From: Estrella lausannensis
GTDB taxonomy: Bacteria; Chlamydiota; Chlamydiia; Chlamydiales; Criblamydiaceae
Direction: 5' to 3'
DNA: 64,000 nt
Assembly: GCF_900000175.1 (NCBI RefSeq)
Contig: NZ_CWGJ01000005.1
Coordinates: 1 to 64,000 of the forward strand
Made by a program: the position numbers and the translations under genes. Under the pieces are notes generated by a model. The model made no database searches. It saw nothing but the letters and a program-made list of their open reading frames with translations, and was not told the origin of the DNA. Shown here piece after piece: positions 16,717 through 26,164 of this stretch (within the stretch, counting starts at the first letter, position 1; each line of letters starts with the position of its first letter).

Positions 16717-17646
16717 ATGAGTTCTCTTGTTGTTGATGGTTTTGATTTGAATTGGTTTGCCAAAAACCCTGAATACCATCCAAATAAGTTGGGCTCAGGT
16801 AACTCTTCCGAAGAGAGGAACGGGGGCGATGAAGATAGGCTAGGCACATCCGTCATAAGAGAGGGGCGGAAATATACTCAGGTTTCTTGTCTCAAGGATT
16901 TGACCTTCATGGGGAGAGTCGCCAGACTTGTAGCTTTTGTGGCCGTAACGATCCTTACAGCGTTTATTGGCCTTCTTTTTCAGGGAGTGCGCAATCTTGG
17001 AGCAGAAGCTATCCAAGGAAAAGTGACAGTCGATGTTCTCTTCAAAACTCCTGACCATACCAAAACAGGGGAACCGGATAGGCCTTTGACAAGAACAACT
17101 TCTTCTGGTGCAGGAGAATCGAGGGGGCAAACAGCGCAATTGCCAGGCGGAGCTATTCCGTCGATTGATCTAGGCGAAAACACAGGTGAGGGAGCGACTG
17201 TTTCAGCCAATCCTTTAGTTCGGCAGATACAACTTCTGCTTCAAGAAGGATATTTGAAAAGCCTATCTCAGTCTCCTGAAGAGCTAAATTTAGCAATCGA
17301 GGCCCTTAGATATGAGGTGATAGAGGGAAGTGTTGCGGCAACTCTTAAGCTTCTGTGGTTGAGAATATTGCATGGAGACGTGGATAAACTAGTCAACTGT
17401 ATAAACTTCTTGATTTCCAAGAACGCCTCTCAGGAAATGTTTGATTTTGTGAAAGACTTGCATGCAAAATCGCGTCACTACCTTTCTTTAAATAGGGAAA
17501 TGGCGGCGTCTCTAACGATTGAATCGAAAGAGTTGATGCAAAAGTTCAGTAGCTTGTCGGTAGATTTTGCTAGCAAGGTCGGGGTACTGAAAGGAGCAAT
17601 ATCGTTTCAATGTGCTGTGAACGGTATCGAATTTCCGATTGACTAA
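16717..17646 (+). CDS. Membrane-associated protein of unknown function, paralogue A
   Basis: 309 aa. I start it at the ATG at 16717 because GCAGG is five bases upstream and the N-terminus then aligns with the neighbour at 18018 (FDLNWFAKNPEYHP against FEADWFEKHPQYLP). A hydrophobic segment at about residues 66-87 (RLVAFVAVTILTAFIGLLF) with a preceding CLKDLTFMGR is conserved in both copies. A Gly/Ser/Thr-rich linker follows, then a helical C-terminal domain of about 150 residues. I recognise no known family. The conserved Cys-Leu-Lys and hydrophobic pair suggest a chlamydia-specific membrane-anchored protein. Confidence 0.65.
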   Translation: MSSLVVDGFDLNWFAKNPEYHPNKLGSGNSSEERNGGDEDRLGTSVIREGRKYTQVSCLKDLTFMGRVARLVAFVAVTILTAFIGLLFQGVRNLGAEAIQGKVTVDVLFKTPDHTKTGEPDRPLTRTTSSGAGESRGQTAQLPGGAIPSIDLGENTGEGATVSANPLVRQIQLLLQEGYLKSLSQSPEELNLAIEALRYEVIEGSVAATLKLLWLRILHGDVDKLVNCINFLISKNASQEMFDFVKDLHAKSRHYLSLNREMAASLTIESKELMQKFSSLSVDFASKVGVLKGAISFQCAVNGIEFPID

Positions 17647-17718
17647 ATGCCATGGTTAGCTTTGGGCTGGACCTCCCAATTCCGGCACTTAAGAGTTAGA
17701 GGGGGCCGCCTCATCGCT

Positions 17719-17780
17719 TGATGGCCCAGGTGAATGCAATCCGGTTGAATTCAGCCGGATTACGAAAAGCCATCAAGACA
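17719..17780 (-). pseudogene. Fragment of a CBM9/DOMON-like gene
   Basis: Read on the minus strand, this stretch encodes MAFRNPAEFNRIAFTWAIKR. The gene at 18991-19653 encodes the similar FGYDTAEFNRIGFTYRINRF, and the DNA is also alike (AATCCGGTTGAA-TCAGCC). No longer frame exists, so it looks like a remnant of a second copy. The rest of the 371-bp gap (17647-18017) shows nothing else; the downstream gene's ribosome site is AAAGG near 18011. Confidence 0.55.
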
Positions 17781-18017
17781 TCCCATCTGTCGGCGCCAAA
17801 CCTCCTATCAGTCCATTCTTAAAAAAATAATTACTATTAAGTCCTCCCCTAGCTAGTGGCATGTCCCTGGCACTCGATGTTATAAATTTTGATGGATTGA
17901 CCAACCCCGAAGCTTACCTGACGGTCCATTTTTTCGGTTTTATGTAATATTTTCTCTTCGTTAAAGGGGCGTTGTTGTTTAATATGACAGGCCAATGTGT
18001 TTAATTTTTGAAAGGTT

Positions 18018-18944
18018 ATGAATATTTTGTTAGTAGAGCGTTTTGAAGCCGACTGGTTCGAGAAGCATCCTCAGTATTTGCCCTTGCAAGACCTCAGGAA
18101 CGATTTGCAGGAAAATTCCGGTGAGATGGTTTCAGGGGGCGGATCTGTAATGCGGGGCGGTCGAAAATATGTAGGGATTGACTGCCTTAAAAGGATCGGC
18201 TTTCTTGAACGAGCTCTTCGGCTTGTTGTCGCTATTGCTGCAACGATTTTGACAGGGTTCATAGCTCTTGCTTTTCAAAACGTTAGACATCTTTGGCGCG
18301 ACTGCTTTCGGGGTGAAATTGCCGTCACGGTTTTAATCGACGCCTCTAATCCGTCGGATGCTCTCTTAGCTAGGTTTCCAATTGAGGGTGCCCCCTCAGA
18401 GGACGGGTCTGCGTCTCCGTTTATTCCTCGCACTCTCTCCGAGGTTATGATTCCTGGTGTGGATGTCACGCGGAATGCTTTCGCGGATCTCTCTCTCGAA
18501 CAGAGAAGACAGCATATCGTGAACTTATATCGAAGCTTTGATTTGAAAATTCTATCGGAAAGAGGGCTAGAAAGAGAGAGGTTGATCGATGTCAGGCTTA
18601 ACGATCCAACGAGCTTAGGATCCAGTGTGACTGATGCTCCCTTGCTCCAGAATATGTGGCTCTATGTCCTAAAGGGGAATTCGGATGCCGCTCGACGATG
18701 TGTGCAAGGAGCTTTTGCAGGGCTAGATACCAGTTTGCTGTTCTGCTTTGTGCGGGAGCGCTTAGCGATCGCTAAGTATTACCGGGATTTCTATGTGCAA
18801 AACTCATCTTCGATAACCGATACACTCGCAGCGCAATGGGAAAATCTAGGCTGTGCGATCGGTGAGTACATTCACAAAGTGGCCGATCTGACAGAGGTGG
18901 TCGACGAATACTGCAGAATCCATGGCGTTGCTTTCTCCCGGTAG
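18018..18944 (+). CDS. Membrane-associated protein of unknown function, paralogue B
   Basis: 308 aa with a GAAAGG ribosome site. It shares with paralogue A the N-terminal F-x-x-x-WF-x-K-x-P-x-Y motif, the GRKY-x-x-x-x-CLK block, the hydrophobic segment near residues 74-94 (VVAIAATILTGFIALAFQNV) and a basic or aromatic stretch just after it. The C-terminal domains are more diverged but both look all-helical and about 150 residues long. Tandem orientation with 371 bp between suggests a local duplication, with debris of another gene trapped between them. Confidence 0.65.
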   Translation: MNILLVERFEADWFEKHPQYLPLQDLRNDLQENSGEMVSGGGSVMRGGRKYVGIDCLKRIGFLERALRLVVAIAATILTGFIALAFQNVRHLWRDCFRGEIAVTVLIDASNPSDALLARFPIEGAPSEDGSASPFIPRTLSEVMIPGVDVTRNAFADLSLEQRRQHIVNLYRSFDLKILSERGLERERLIDVRLNDPTSLGSSVTDAPLLQNMWLYVLKGNSDAARRCVQGAFAGLDTSLLFCFVRERLAIAKYYRDFYVQNSSSITDTLAAQWENLGCAIGEYIHKVADLTEVVDEYCRIHGVAFSR

Positions 18945-18990
18945 CATACCCGGAGCGCGAACGGGAGGTAAAAGGGGAGGAGTGCGATTT

Positions 18991-19653
18991 CTAGCGGACG
19001 AGCTGCACGCTGGCCCAAAGAGAGGGCTGGTCTTCCACGCGGTAGTCGTCGCTTCTGACAGTAAAATGCTGGGGGAGGCTGCCGAATCGGTTGATCCGGT
19101 AGGTAAATCCAATCCGGTTGAACTCAGCCGTGTCGTATCCGAAAAGGCATGAGGCAGGAATGAAGATGTCCAGGACGTAGGAGCTTTTGGTTTTCTTCGG
19201 CTTCACGATGAGATCATTGTGGTCGCAAAGAGGGTGGCTGTCTTCTTGTCTGAAGCGGGATATCTCGGCACCTAGCTTGCCATCAGTCTCCTCCGCAAAA
19301 AAAACAAAATGATGGCAGAAGCGCGTTGCAAACCCGGAGGTTTTCACATCCCTGGTGTCGATGAATACTTCAAGGCTATCGCCTTCCGTCGCATCAGGGT
19401 AAAATGCGGCTTCGAAAGGTTTGTCTATTTCGGCCCGGAGTAAAATCCCCTCCTCGTTCCAACCGAGGCCAAGAGCTCCAAAGGACTCATCGCTTGTCAG
19501 AAAGGAGAGGTCAGGCAGGCAAAAGGCCTTGCCCTCTTTGGTAGTCAGGGACGGGAGCGCTTTACCCCCGTGGTAAGGAGTTTTGGTGCGGATCTCAAAA
19601 AAATTAATCGGGGCTATCGCAAGCGGCAGCCCCTCTTCCTCTTCTCGCCACAT
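18991..19653 (-). CDS. CBM9/DOMON-like beta-sandwich protein
   Basis: 220 aa. The pattern GLGWNEEGILLRAEIDKPF, then DATEGDSLEVFIDTRD and a late VLDIFIPASCLFGYD resembles the sugar-binding CBM9/DOMON-like fold found in many bacterial envelope proteins. No signal peptide is visible. Its start codon overlaps the stop of the upstream SurA-like gene (TGATG), so the two are co-translated, and it may work with the chaperone in outer-membrane assembly. That role is inferred only from context. A partial second copy lies at 17719-17780. Confidence 0.6.
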   Translation of the reverse strand: MWREEEEGLPLAIAPINFFEIRTKTPYHGGKALPSLTTKEGKAFCLPDLSFLTSDESFGALGLGWNEEGILLRAEIDKPFEAAFYPDATEGDSLEVFIDTRDVKTSGFATRFCHHFVFFAEETDGKLGAEISRFRQEDSHPLCDHNDLIVKPKKTKSSYVLDIFIPASCLFGYDTAEFNRIGFTYRINRFGSLPQHFTVRSDDYRVEDQPSLWASVQLVR

Positions 19654-21983
19654 CAGTTGACTGAAACCGCTTTTATTGGTTTCATATCGAGCGCGCCTTT
19701 CTCTTCCATCATCTTCAAAAGTTCATTGAAGAGATGTTTTTGGACTTCAGCACCCAGAATTTCCTGCATTTGCATGGCGTTTTCCGCCAGCTTGCCGAGT
19801 TGAGCGGACGACCCTTTGTCTCTTAGCAAGAAGAAATAGACATCTCCTTCTGGCTGAACGACGACATCGGAGTAGGCGCCCGATTCCATGCCCTTCGTAT
19901 CCGCCATGAGAGGCGGTCTGGCAGACGATTTTGTGCTTTCAAAGGGAACCGCTTCAAACAGCCACTGAGTGGTAAGTCCGCTCTCTTCGCCGTTTTTTAT
20001 GAACTGCTGCTGACCTTTACCTGTGACAACGCTATTCTTCGCTTCTTTGGCAAATTGCTTGAAGCGATAGGGAGCGAGATCGCGAATTCCAATGGCTTGC
20101 CCATCACCTTTTTTGGGAGCCTCTTTTTCCATCGCTTTCAAAGTTTTTTTGAAGAGGTCTTCGGCAACACGGTTTTCCACTTCAGCCAGGCTCTTCCACG
20201 ATCCATCTTTGTTTTGATAGATGTCAGGGGAGGCGCTTCTGATCTTTTCATAATGGGCTGTGAGCTTTGCGCTCAGCAGCTTTTCCAAAACGCCTGATTC
20301 TTTGGCCTCTTTAAAGGTCATGACGACTGCCTCATCGCTCTTTTCCCGGATGCGGATGCGGTAGGTATTCTGGCCGTCTTTGGTTGCAATCGATAATGGT
20401 TTATCACTGTCCGGGATTGCCTTCTTCAGGTTGGCTAAGAGCTCTTTGCTGTCGAGTCCAGCAAGCGGCGAAGTGGCTTTGCTGTTGGAGATGTTGATTG
20501 TCATCTCCTCAAATGGCGCTTTTGCGAGAGCTTCCTCCAGCCATTCGGGGTGCCCTTTCAGAATCTCTTTTCTTGATAGCTGATTGACGCGCTGCTTGGT
20601 TACGCTGTCTAGTGCATCCAGTTTTTCCTGACGAGCGCTTGCGGTCTTGTATTCCTTAAGACCGAGCTCCGGGAAGTTTTTGATGAGAAGCGTCCAGCCG
20701 GCATCGCTTACTTGCCACTGCCACATTTCCTTGAGACCGACACGTGCCAGCAGGTCACCTTCAGTTACACGCGCGACATCGAGCACGAAGCGTTCGGTCA
20801 CAATGTCAGGAGTCTCTTTACTGATCAACTGCAGGCTCTTGAGGTTTTTAGGAAGAGACAGGGGTGTGTCTTTTTCTTCTTTTCCTGCGGAAATTGCCTC
20901 CAGATAGACTTCAAACAGCTCAAAATCCTTTGGGGTCCTCAGTCTAAATTCTTCAGGAAGCTGATAGAGGGTTCCGCCTGCTTTTTCGCCGGCGAACGTT
21001 TGGAATTGCCTGAAGGGGATAGCCGAAATAAAGAGCGATCCTGCAGTGTCTTGCATCAAGCGCTTGAAGAGCAGAGCTCTCTGCCAGATGCGCACTGCTG
21101 CGGCCTGATCCATCTGCATGCGGCGCAGCTGCTCCTGAAAGTACTGCGTCACGTTCGGAGCTGTCATGTAGGGGCTGGATTTGTTTTCTTTGTAGCTTTC
21201 CAGGGCAAGCCGCATCAGGTCTGCGAGCGCTTCTTCCTTAGAAACAACATAGCCTCTCTCTTCGGCGATCATCGAGCCGTTGATGATGAACGCAGTCATC
21301 GCCTTGATAAACTGATGGCCGAACCAGTCATCTAAGCCTCTATATCCAAAAAGGGAAAGGTCGGCAGTACTCAAATCGCGGTCGACCATTTTCTCGCCGT
21401 ACTGCGCCTGCTGGTACATGAGAAGTTGCTTGACGTAGTGTGGGGGTAGGTTTCTTTGTCCCAGGTAGAGAGTTACCTTCGCCTGAAATGCGGCTTCTTC
21501 AAATGGGTCGTTGGAGGATTTTAAGACGGAGAGCTGACGTGTCATTTCAGGCAGGAAGTAATTCCAGGTCGACTCAACGCTTAAGAAGGGGGCTTTCGGA
21601 TTTTTGTAGGGAGTGAAATTTTTCTCTTTGGCAAACCGCGCCTGAGCCTCTTCTTTCAGATCGTCTTTAAGCGCCTCGAACAGAGGGAAGGCCAGGTTGT
21701 TTTGCAAGATGCCTTCCGCGATGATGCCATCATTTAGAAAATTAGGCCCGGCAACTCCTCCGAAGGCGATTTTATCGATGGCGTCCGAAGAGAAAAAGCG
21801 GACATATTCCTCCAGCTCATGGTTTGTCACACGCGTTCCATCATAAGCTTTGAAGGCCAGGCTGTTGTCTTGGGTATCTTGCGATAATGTGCCGTAGGTT
21901 CCAAAAAAGGAAAAAGAAATAACGATCACACAAGTGACGACAATATAGATATACTGCTGGTACTTACGGAAATGGTGGAGCAT
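19653..21983 (-). CDS. SurA/PpiD-like periplasmic chaperone, membrane-anchored
   Basis: 776 aa; ATG preceded by CAGGAG. One N-terminal membrane anchor at residues about 12-31 (YIYIVVTCVIVISFSFFGTYG), then a long periplasmic region. This begins with the SurA_N/PpiD-type pattern (an AYDGTRVTNHELEEY strand-helix) and has a late GTIDP-like beta-rich part. The layout and length resemble PpiD-type folding factors that help outer-membrane proteins mature. I see no convincing parvulin PPIase active site, so it may be a chaperone only. Co-translated with the CBM9/DOMON-like gene. Confidence 0.7.
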   Translation of the reverse strand: MLHHFRKYQQYIYIVVTCVIVISFSFFGTYGTLSQDTQDNSLAFKAYDGTRVTNHELEEYVRFFSSDAIDKIAFGGVAGPNFLNDGIIAEGILQNNLAFPLFEALKDDLKEEAQARFAKEKNFTPYKNPKAPFLSVESTWNYFLPEMTRQLSVLKSSNDPFEEAAFQAKVTLYLGQRNLPPHYVKQLLMYQQAQYGEKMVDRDLSTADLSLFGYRGLDDWFGHQFIKAMTAFIINGSMIAEERGYVVSKEEALADLMRLALESYKENKSSPYMTAPNVTQYFQEQLRRMQMDQAAAVRIWQRALLFKRLMQDTAGSLFISAIPFRQFQTFAGEKAGGTLYQLPEEFRLRTPKDFELFEVYLEAISAGKEEKDTPLSLPKNLKSLQLISKETPDIVTERFVLDVARVTEGDLLARVGLKEMWQWQVSDAGWTLLIKNFPELGLKEYKTASARQEKLDALDSVTKQRVNQLSRKEILKGHPEWLEEALAKAPFEEMTINISNSKATSPLAGLDSKELLANLKKAIPDSDKPLSIATKDGQNTYRIRIREKSDEAVVMTFKEAKESGVLEKLLSAKLTAHYEKIRSASPDIYQNKDGSWKSLAEVENRVAEDLFKKTLKAMEKEAPKKGDGQAIGIRDLAPYRFKQFAKEAKNSVVTGKGQQQFIKNGEESGLTTQWLFEAVPFESTKSSARPPLMADTKGMESGAYSDVVVQPEGDVYFFLLRDKGSSAQLGKLAENAMQMQEILGAEVQKHLFNELLKMMEEKGALDMKPIKAVSVN

Positions 21984-22192
21984 GTGCCGTTTCTCCTGAT
22001 GGTAGCTTGTTATATGCTATTCAAACTTAATGATTTGCGTTTATTTTGACCGAAAAAGAAACTAACTTTTTTCGATCGAATCTAAACAATTGATTGATAC
22101 TATCATAAAATTCGGCAAAGAAAAAGGCTTATTTCGTACAGAGAAACCGCTGCGAGAGCATCTCGTGCAGTGCTCTCTCCGAATGGGGCCCT

Positions 22193-23107
22193 TCAGGAAG
22201 ATGTGGGTGTGTTGTTTTCATGAAGAAAAAACAATTCAATCCATCGCAGATAGCGCAGATAGGTTCCTTTGTTCTTTGTGTTCCAGGTCCCTTTCTTTAC
22301 AGTGAAACCAACGGTGGCAATCGCTTTACTTAGTTGCATTAAAGAAAGTGTTTTGTCGGTGGCAGGAAGCGGGCGTACGGTCTTATAGCCTCGGCGGAAA
22401 GCCTGGAGTTGCTTCTCATCCATCCCCCAGCTACCATCTTCGATGGGGCAAAAATCTTCTTCCGCAAAGCCTGACCTCCCTCCCGCCCAGTCGATCACTC
22501 CTGTGATCTTATTGCCGTCCGTTAGAATATTGGCCGGCCTAAAATCGCGGTGGGCAATACAGGGGCCGTCAGCAGAATCTAAGAGTGGGAGCTGCTCCTG
22601 AAAGTAGATCCGGCACTTTTTCAGCAAAGATTCCGAGAGATTGCCTGTGCACTCGGAGAGACCCTCTTCGAATTTTTTTGCGAAATAGTCCTTGGGATCG
22701 AGGCTTAAGGTTTCCGGGTTGACGGGATCTCCGAATCCATGGATGCGGAAGAGGTGAATCTTCGCTAAAATGGCTCCCGCTTCGAAGGCAATCTCTTCGC
22801 TGAGAGTTTTATTTGTGAGGAGCGTTCCGGGTATTCGCTCCATCAGAAGAGCTCCGGGATAGCTGTCGAAAGGCTCGAGTTCCTTAAAAAGGCGCGGTAC
22901 GGGGATTATCCCTGAGAAATGGTTTAAGAGCAGTTTTTCTCTTTTGTAATCTTCGGCCTTAGGGCTGATTTTCAAGATAAATTGCTGGCCTCCTTCCCCG
23001 GCGACTAGGTAAACAAGGGCGACCATGGCGTTATCATGCTCGATCAAGGTGAATGAGGCATCGGGAATATTCAACCGAGGCCGGAAGTGTGAAATTAGAG
23101 AGTCCAT
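22193..23107 (-). CDS. Aminoglycoside-phosphotransferase-fold kinase
   Basis: 304 aa. Catalytic loop IAHRDFRPANIL (Brenner-type HxDxxxxN, about residues 193-204) and the metal-binding IDWAGG a few residues later are clear. LLMERIPGTLL in the hinge and an N-lobe FILKISP lysine are also typical. The family phosphorylates small molecules (choline, homoserine, sugars or antibiotics). The neighbour is a LicD-like gene, and LicA (choline kinase, same fold) and LicD work together in phosphocholine decoration in other bacteria, so a sugar- or choline-related role is possible but unproven. The ribosome site is weak, so the start is uncertain. Confidence 0.82.
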   Translation of the reverse strand: MDSLISHFRPRLNIPDASFTLIEHDNAMVALVYLVAGEGGQQFILKISPKAEDYKREKLLLNHFSGIIPVPRLFKELEPFDSYPGALLMERIPGTLLTNKTLSEEIAFEAGAILAKIHLFRIHGFGDPVNPETLSLDPKDYFAKKFEEGLSECTGNLSESLLKKCRIYFQEQLPLLDSADGPCIAHRDFRPANILTDGNKITGVIDWAGGRSGFAEEDFCPIEDGSWGMDEKQLQAFRRGYKTVRPLPATDKTLSLMQLSKAIATVGFTVKKGTWNTKNKGTYLRYLRWIELFFLHENNTPTSS

Positions 23108-23445
23108 CTGTCTGCCGTTTTAAGGAGGGGTTTTTTAGGGTATATACCGAAATTGTCTCAAAATTTGGCTTTTGGCAAAGAGAACAGTCCCCAAGACTGC
23201 AAATCGCTTAAATTACGGAAATCTGAGGAAATTAGCAGTCAATTGTAGTGCTGCGTGGCCTTCTCTCAACCTCAAGGCCAAATTTATAGATGCTTTCGGG
23301 ATACTTCGTTCGCAGTTGCAGCAGGGTGCGGATAAGACAACTCGGAGCGCTACGAACAGAGAGTGGCTCGTTCCTCATCTTTTTATTTCGGCAAAATTGG
23401 GCATGTTGCGGCAAAGCATACTGATTTGAGGTTAGGGACTGTCTC
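23108..23445. repeat. Intergenic gap with an end of the MITE-like element
   Basis: At about 23140-23181, TATACCGAAATTGTCTCAAAATTTGG leads into TTTTGGCAAAGAGAAC, the same order as the left arm of the full copy at 62077. Beyond that, ATTTCGGCAAAATTGG near 23388 may be a degraded partner end. No gene is supported in this 338-bp gap. Confidence 0.6.
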
Positions 23446-24549
23446 TTACTCTTGGCTCCAATAGGGATGGGTTAAGTCTTTGACATAGCGGTTTTCTTGC
23501 TCATCGAAGATGTGGCAGGGGCTGATATTTTCACCATACCGGATTTTCAGGTAATTTGCCGTCTTGTTTGGGACAGGCACTTCGATATCATCCAAAGTGG
23601 CAATCTTAAGGGGAAAAATCGTGTCGAACGAGACGGGAGCGATATAGCGCCGTTCACGTTCCTTCCACTGCTCAGGCAAGAAAATGTTTTCTTCGCCCGA
23701 TATGATGTAGGTCAGTGTCTTGAGATCCGGATCGATCGCGTAGCAGTAGATGTCGATTAAGGAGCCTGTGTTTTTGACATAAACCTTGAGGTAGCTGTCT
23801 CGCCTGCCGCGGCTTGACCAGTCCTGGACTTGATACAAGTCCGGGTTGAGTTTCTTTAAAGCCTGCTTGGTTCGCTTAAAGTCGGGTTGTAAAATCGCGA
23901 TATCAATGTCATTATCCCATGGGATGACCCCTCTGTAGCGATAGGCGCCAAGGCATGTGCCGCAGTCGGCAAAATAGGTGATGTTTTCTTTTTGTAACAG
24001 GGCGCTGATGGCTTTCAGGGCCTCTTTTTCATCTTTGAGGTGATGCTCATCTCCAGGTCTGCGTCTAAAGTTTTGGGCGATCAGCGGCTCTTTCTCTGAT
24101 CGGGCAAAAGGAATAGGAATGCCCATAGAGCGAAGGTAGAGGTTGTTGCTTTTAATCTCAGGGTTGAGAAGCTCTTCCTGAATAGCCCGATGCCTGGCCT
24201 GCGTCTCCTCGCCGAGGTAGGCAATCGCTTTGATCAGCATGCCATGAGGGGTCAGTAAGGGGGCTAAAATCAGGGAGAGGGTAGCATTCCGGATGAAGTT
24301 TCGTTGGTAGTCAAATCGTTCTCGGAGAAAGACTTTTTCTTTACCGTTTTCAAAAATTTTGTAGGCATAATACCCATCCAATAGATATTGTGCAGGAGCA
24401 AGAAGAATGTTGCCGAGATGCTCTGTGGGGCTAGCTTCTTCGGAGGCAGTGTTCAGAAAGACATTTTCTGTCGAGCGGATGTAGAGATCGACCGCCGGCA
24501 AGCCGAAAATCATAATTTGCGAGGCAATGAAATATAGCAGGCGTTCCAT
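23446..24549 (-). CDS. LicD-family nucleotidyltransferase-like protein
   Basis: 367 aa. Residues 191-220 carry the LicD/fukutin signature: YFADCGTCLGAYRYRG followed by PWDNDIDI (acid triad at D212, D214, D216), the metal-binding part of a nucleotidyltransferase fold that moves phosphocholine or sugar phosphates onto glycans. The N-terminal 120 residues include hydrophobic helices (about 5-22 and 90-112) and suggest membrane association. A target in lipopolysaccharide or a host glycan is open. It is a few hundred bases from the APH-fold kinase on the same strand, which could supply the substrate. Confidence 0.8.
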   Translation of the reverse strand: MERLLYFIASQIMIFGLPAVDLYIRSTENVFLNTASEEASPTEHLGNILLAPAQYLLDGYYAYKIFENGKEKVFLRERFDYQRNFIRNATLSLILAPLLTPHGMLIKAIAYLGEETQARHRAIQEELLNPEIKSNNLYLRSMGIPIPFARSEKEPLIAQNFRRRPGDEHHLKDEKEALKAISALLQKENITYFADCGTCLGAYRYRGVIPWDNDIDIAILQPDFKRTKQALKKLNPDLYQVQDWSSRGRRDSYLKVYVKNTGSLIDIYCYAIDPDLKTLTYIISGEENIFLPEQWKERERRYIAPVSFDTIFPLKIATLDDIEVPVPNKTANYLKIRYGENISPCHIFDEQENRYVKDLTHPYWSQE

Positions 24550-24608
24550 GGGGGCGCTCTTTTACTCTTCAGCTTTTGAAAAATTAGGTTTAACTTATGG
24601 GAGATTTC

Positions 24609-25295
24609 ATGCACAAGGCCGGAATTTTGATGTGTTCGCTTCTTTTGAATGGATCAGCCGCTGAGTCCGCTGAGTTGCTGCTAGAAAGAGACAGCGGGGA
24701 GGTGGTCAGTCTGGAAGTGGATGATAGGGCGCCCTTTTCGGTTGTTATTGAAGAGGCTCGGACTCTCTTGGAAAATGAACGGGGTGTGGCGCTGGCTGGC
24801 TGGCTCACGCGCGTCAGTTTTGAGAATCCGGCCGCTAAAGCTGCCCTAGACACAAGAGACTACTACCGCCAGACGAACAAAACCGAGCTGGACGCAATCC
24901 GCTATATCGTGCTGACCCTTGGTAACGAACCGCTCTTTAAGCTCTACAAGTACGAGGGCGAAATGAAAAAGGCGGGAGAGAGATTTTCGACTGTTCATCC
25001 CTTGAATATCTGGAAGGAGATTTTTACCTCCAACGATACGACATCCGCCCTCTTCAATGCCCGCGGCCGTAAACTGGTGTGGAAACCCTTCATGAAGGGA
25101 ATGGCCGAAAGTTTGCAGGAAGCGTATGACGGCAACAATATGAAAGAAGAGTATATTGCCGATTTCGCGGCGAAAGTCGGCATTGATCCCAGCCAGGTCA
25201 AAAAGCCGATTTATGCTCAGGATTGGTCCGGTTTTGTTCAGACGCTGCTCGACAATGCCAAAAAGCCCGGTAAAGACGACCGCTACGACATGTAG
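24609..25295 (+). CDS. Exported protein of unknown function
   Basis: 228 aa. I use the ATG at 24609, with GGGAGA five bases upstream, rather than the in-frame ATG at 24597. The first 18 residues (KAGILMCSLLLNGSAAES) look like a short Sec signal cleaved near AES-A. The mature part starts with a beta-rich segment (LLLERDSGEVVSLEV) like a ubiquitin-type strand pair, then an all-helical region. No catalytic motif is visible. It is followed 11 bp later by an outer-membrane barrel gene and is probably in the same operon. Confidence 0.6.
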   Translation: MHKAGILMCSLLLNGSAAESAELLLERDSGEVVSLEVDDRAPFSVVIEEARTLLENERGVALAGWLTRVSFENPAAKAALDTRDYYRQTNKTELDAIRYIVLTLGNEPLFKLYKYEGEMKKAGERFSTVHPLNIWKEIFTSNDTTSALFNARGRKLVWKPFMKGMAESLQEAYDGNNMKEEYIADFAAKVGIDPSQVKKPIYAQDWSGFVQTLLDNAKKPGKDDRYDM

Positions 25296-25306
25296 GCTGT
25301 GTGCTG

Positions 25307-26089
25307 ATGCCCTTCATTCGATTCATATACCTGATCGCGCTACTCACCACCATGGCTCCGCTTGACGCGGCTTTGGTGTTTGGGCCCCATCGGCTTTCCG
25401 CTTTTGCCGAGGGAGGGCGTGTCAGCCGTAAAAGGCAGGGAGGAACGCACCAGAAAGGGGCACTCCTAGGCTATGGCTGCGAGTATGAACGGTTGAAAAA
25501 TTCAGGAATCTACCTCTTGGGCAGGGCTGTCGGTGATGAAGGAACACTAAGGGGTAGAACAGGATCGGGATTTAAAATAAAATCTCGCTATGACTCGCAG
25601 GAGTATTTCGGACGGGGAGGCTGGTCTTTTTGTTTTGGAGAGAGAGACTCTTTTGTCGTCGCTCCCTTTGCAGGAGGAGGATACTTCCGTTCAGAAAACA
25701 GATTTGTCGATCCTTCGCCGATCCCTGTGAATATGCAGGTTCACTTTCTCTATGCCCTCGGAGGGCTGACTTTTGAGTGGAGGAAGCAAGAAGACCTGTA
25801 TTACACCTTCTCTTTCCAGGGGAAAAAACCATTCGATCCCGAATGTGTCATCAAAGACGATCCCGAGCTCTTTGAAATCCATCAGCTGTTCAAAAGTAAG
25901 ATGCAGTGGGATGTTGAAACTGGCTTCAGAAAAATGTGGGGCGCCTGTTTTGGCTGCAAAGGTGCCTTGGAGGGACAGCTCTTTTACCGCCACAGCAGAT
26001 ATGGCAAGAAGGAAAACTTTCCTTTCGACTTCGCCGATACAAGGCAGAAATTCTGGGGAATAAGAATCGGTTTTTCCGCTCTTTTTTGA
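25307..26089 (+). CDS. Outer-membrane beta-barrel protein
   Basis: 260 aa from ATG 25307 (a GTG at 25301 is also in frame). Hydrophobic leader IRFIYLIALLTTMAPLDAA, cleaved after DAA. The mature chain alternates hydrophobic and polar residues, has many Gly and aromatic residues, and ends ...IRIGFSALF with a C-terminal Phe, which is the usual barrel-assembly signal. Four Cys residues are scattered, as in disulphide-linked chlamydial envelope proteins. No specific family recognised. Confidence 0.72.
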   Translation: MPFIRFIYLIALLTTMAPLDAALVFGPHRLSAFAEGGRVSRKRQGGTHQKGALLGYGCEYERLKNSGIYLLGRAVGDEGTLRGRTGSGFKIKSRYDSQEYFGRGGWSFCFGERDSFVVAPFAGGGYFRSENRFVDPSPIPVNMQVHFLYALGGLTFEWRKQEDLYYTFSFQGKKPFDPECVIKDDPELFEIHQLFKSKMQWDVETGFRKMWGACFGCKGALEGQLFYRHSRYGKKENFPFDFADTRQKFWGIRIGFSALF

Positions 26090-26164
26090 AACTCCTCCAT
26101 TTTATACCGAAAGCGTTTGAACGTCTCAGATTTAGATATGCTTCCGGGGATGTGTGGACGGTTT

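Noticed and set aside
22090-22305. 71-aa plus-strand frame near 22.1 kb
   Set aside because: It runs antisense into the end of the APH-fold kinase gene and has no coding features.
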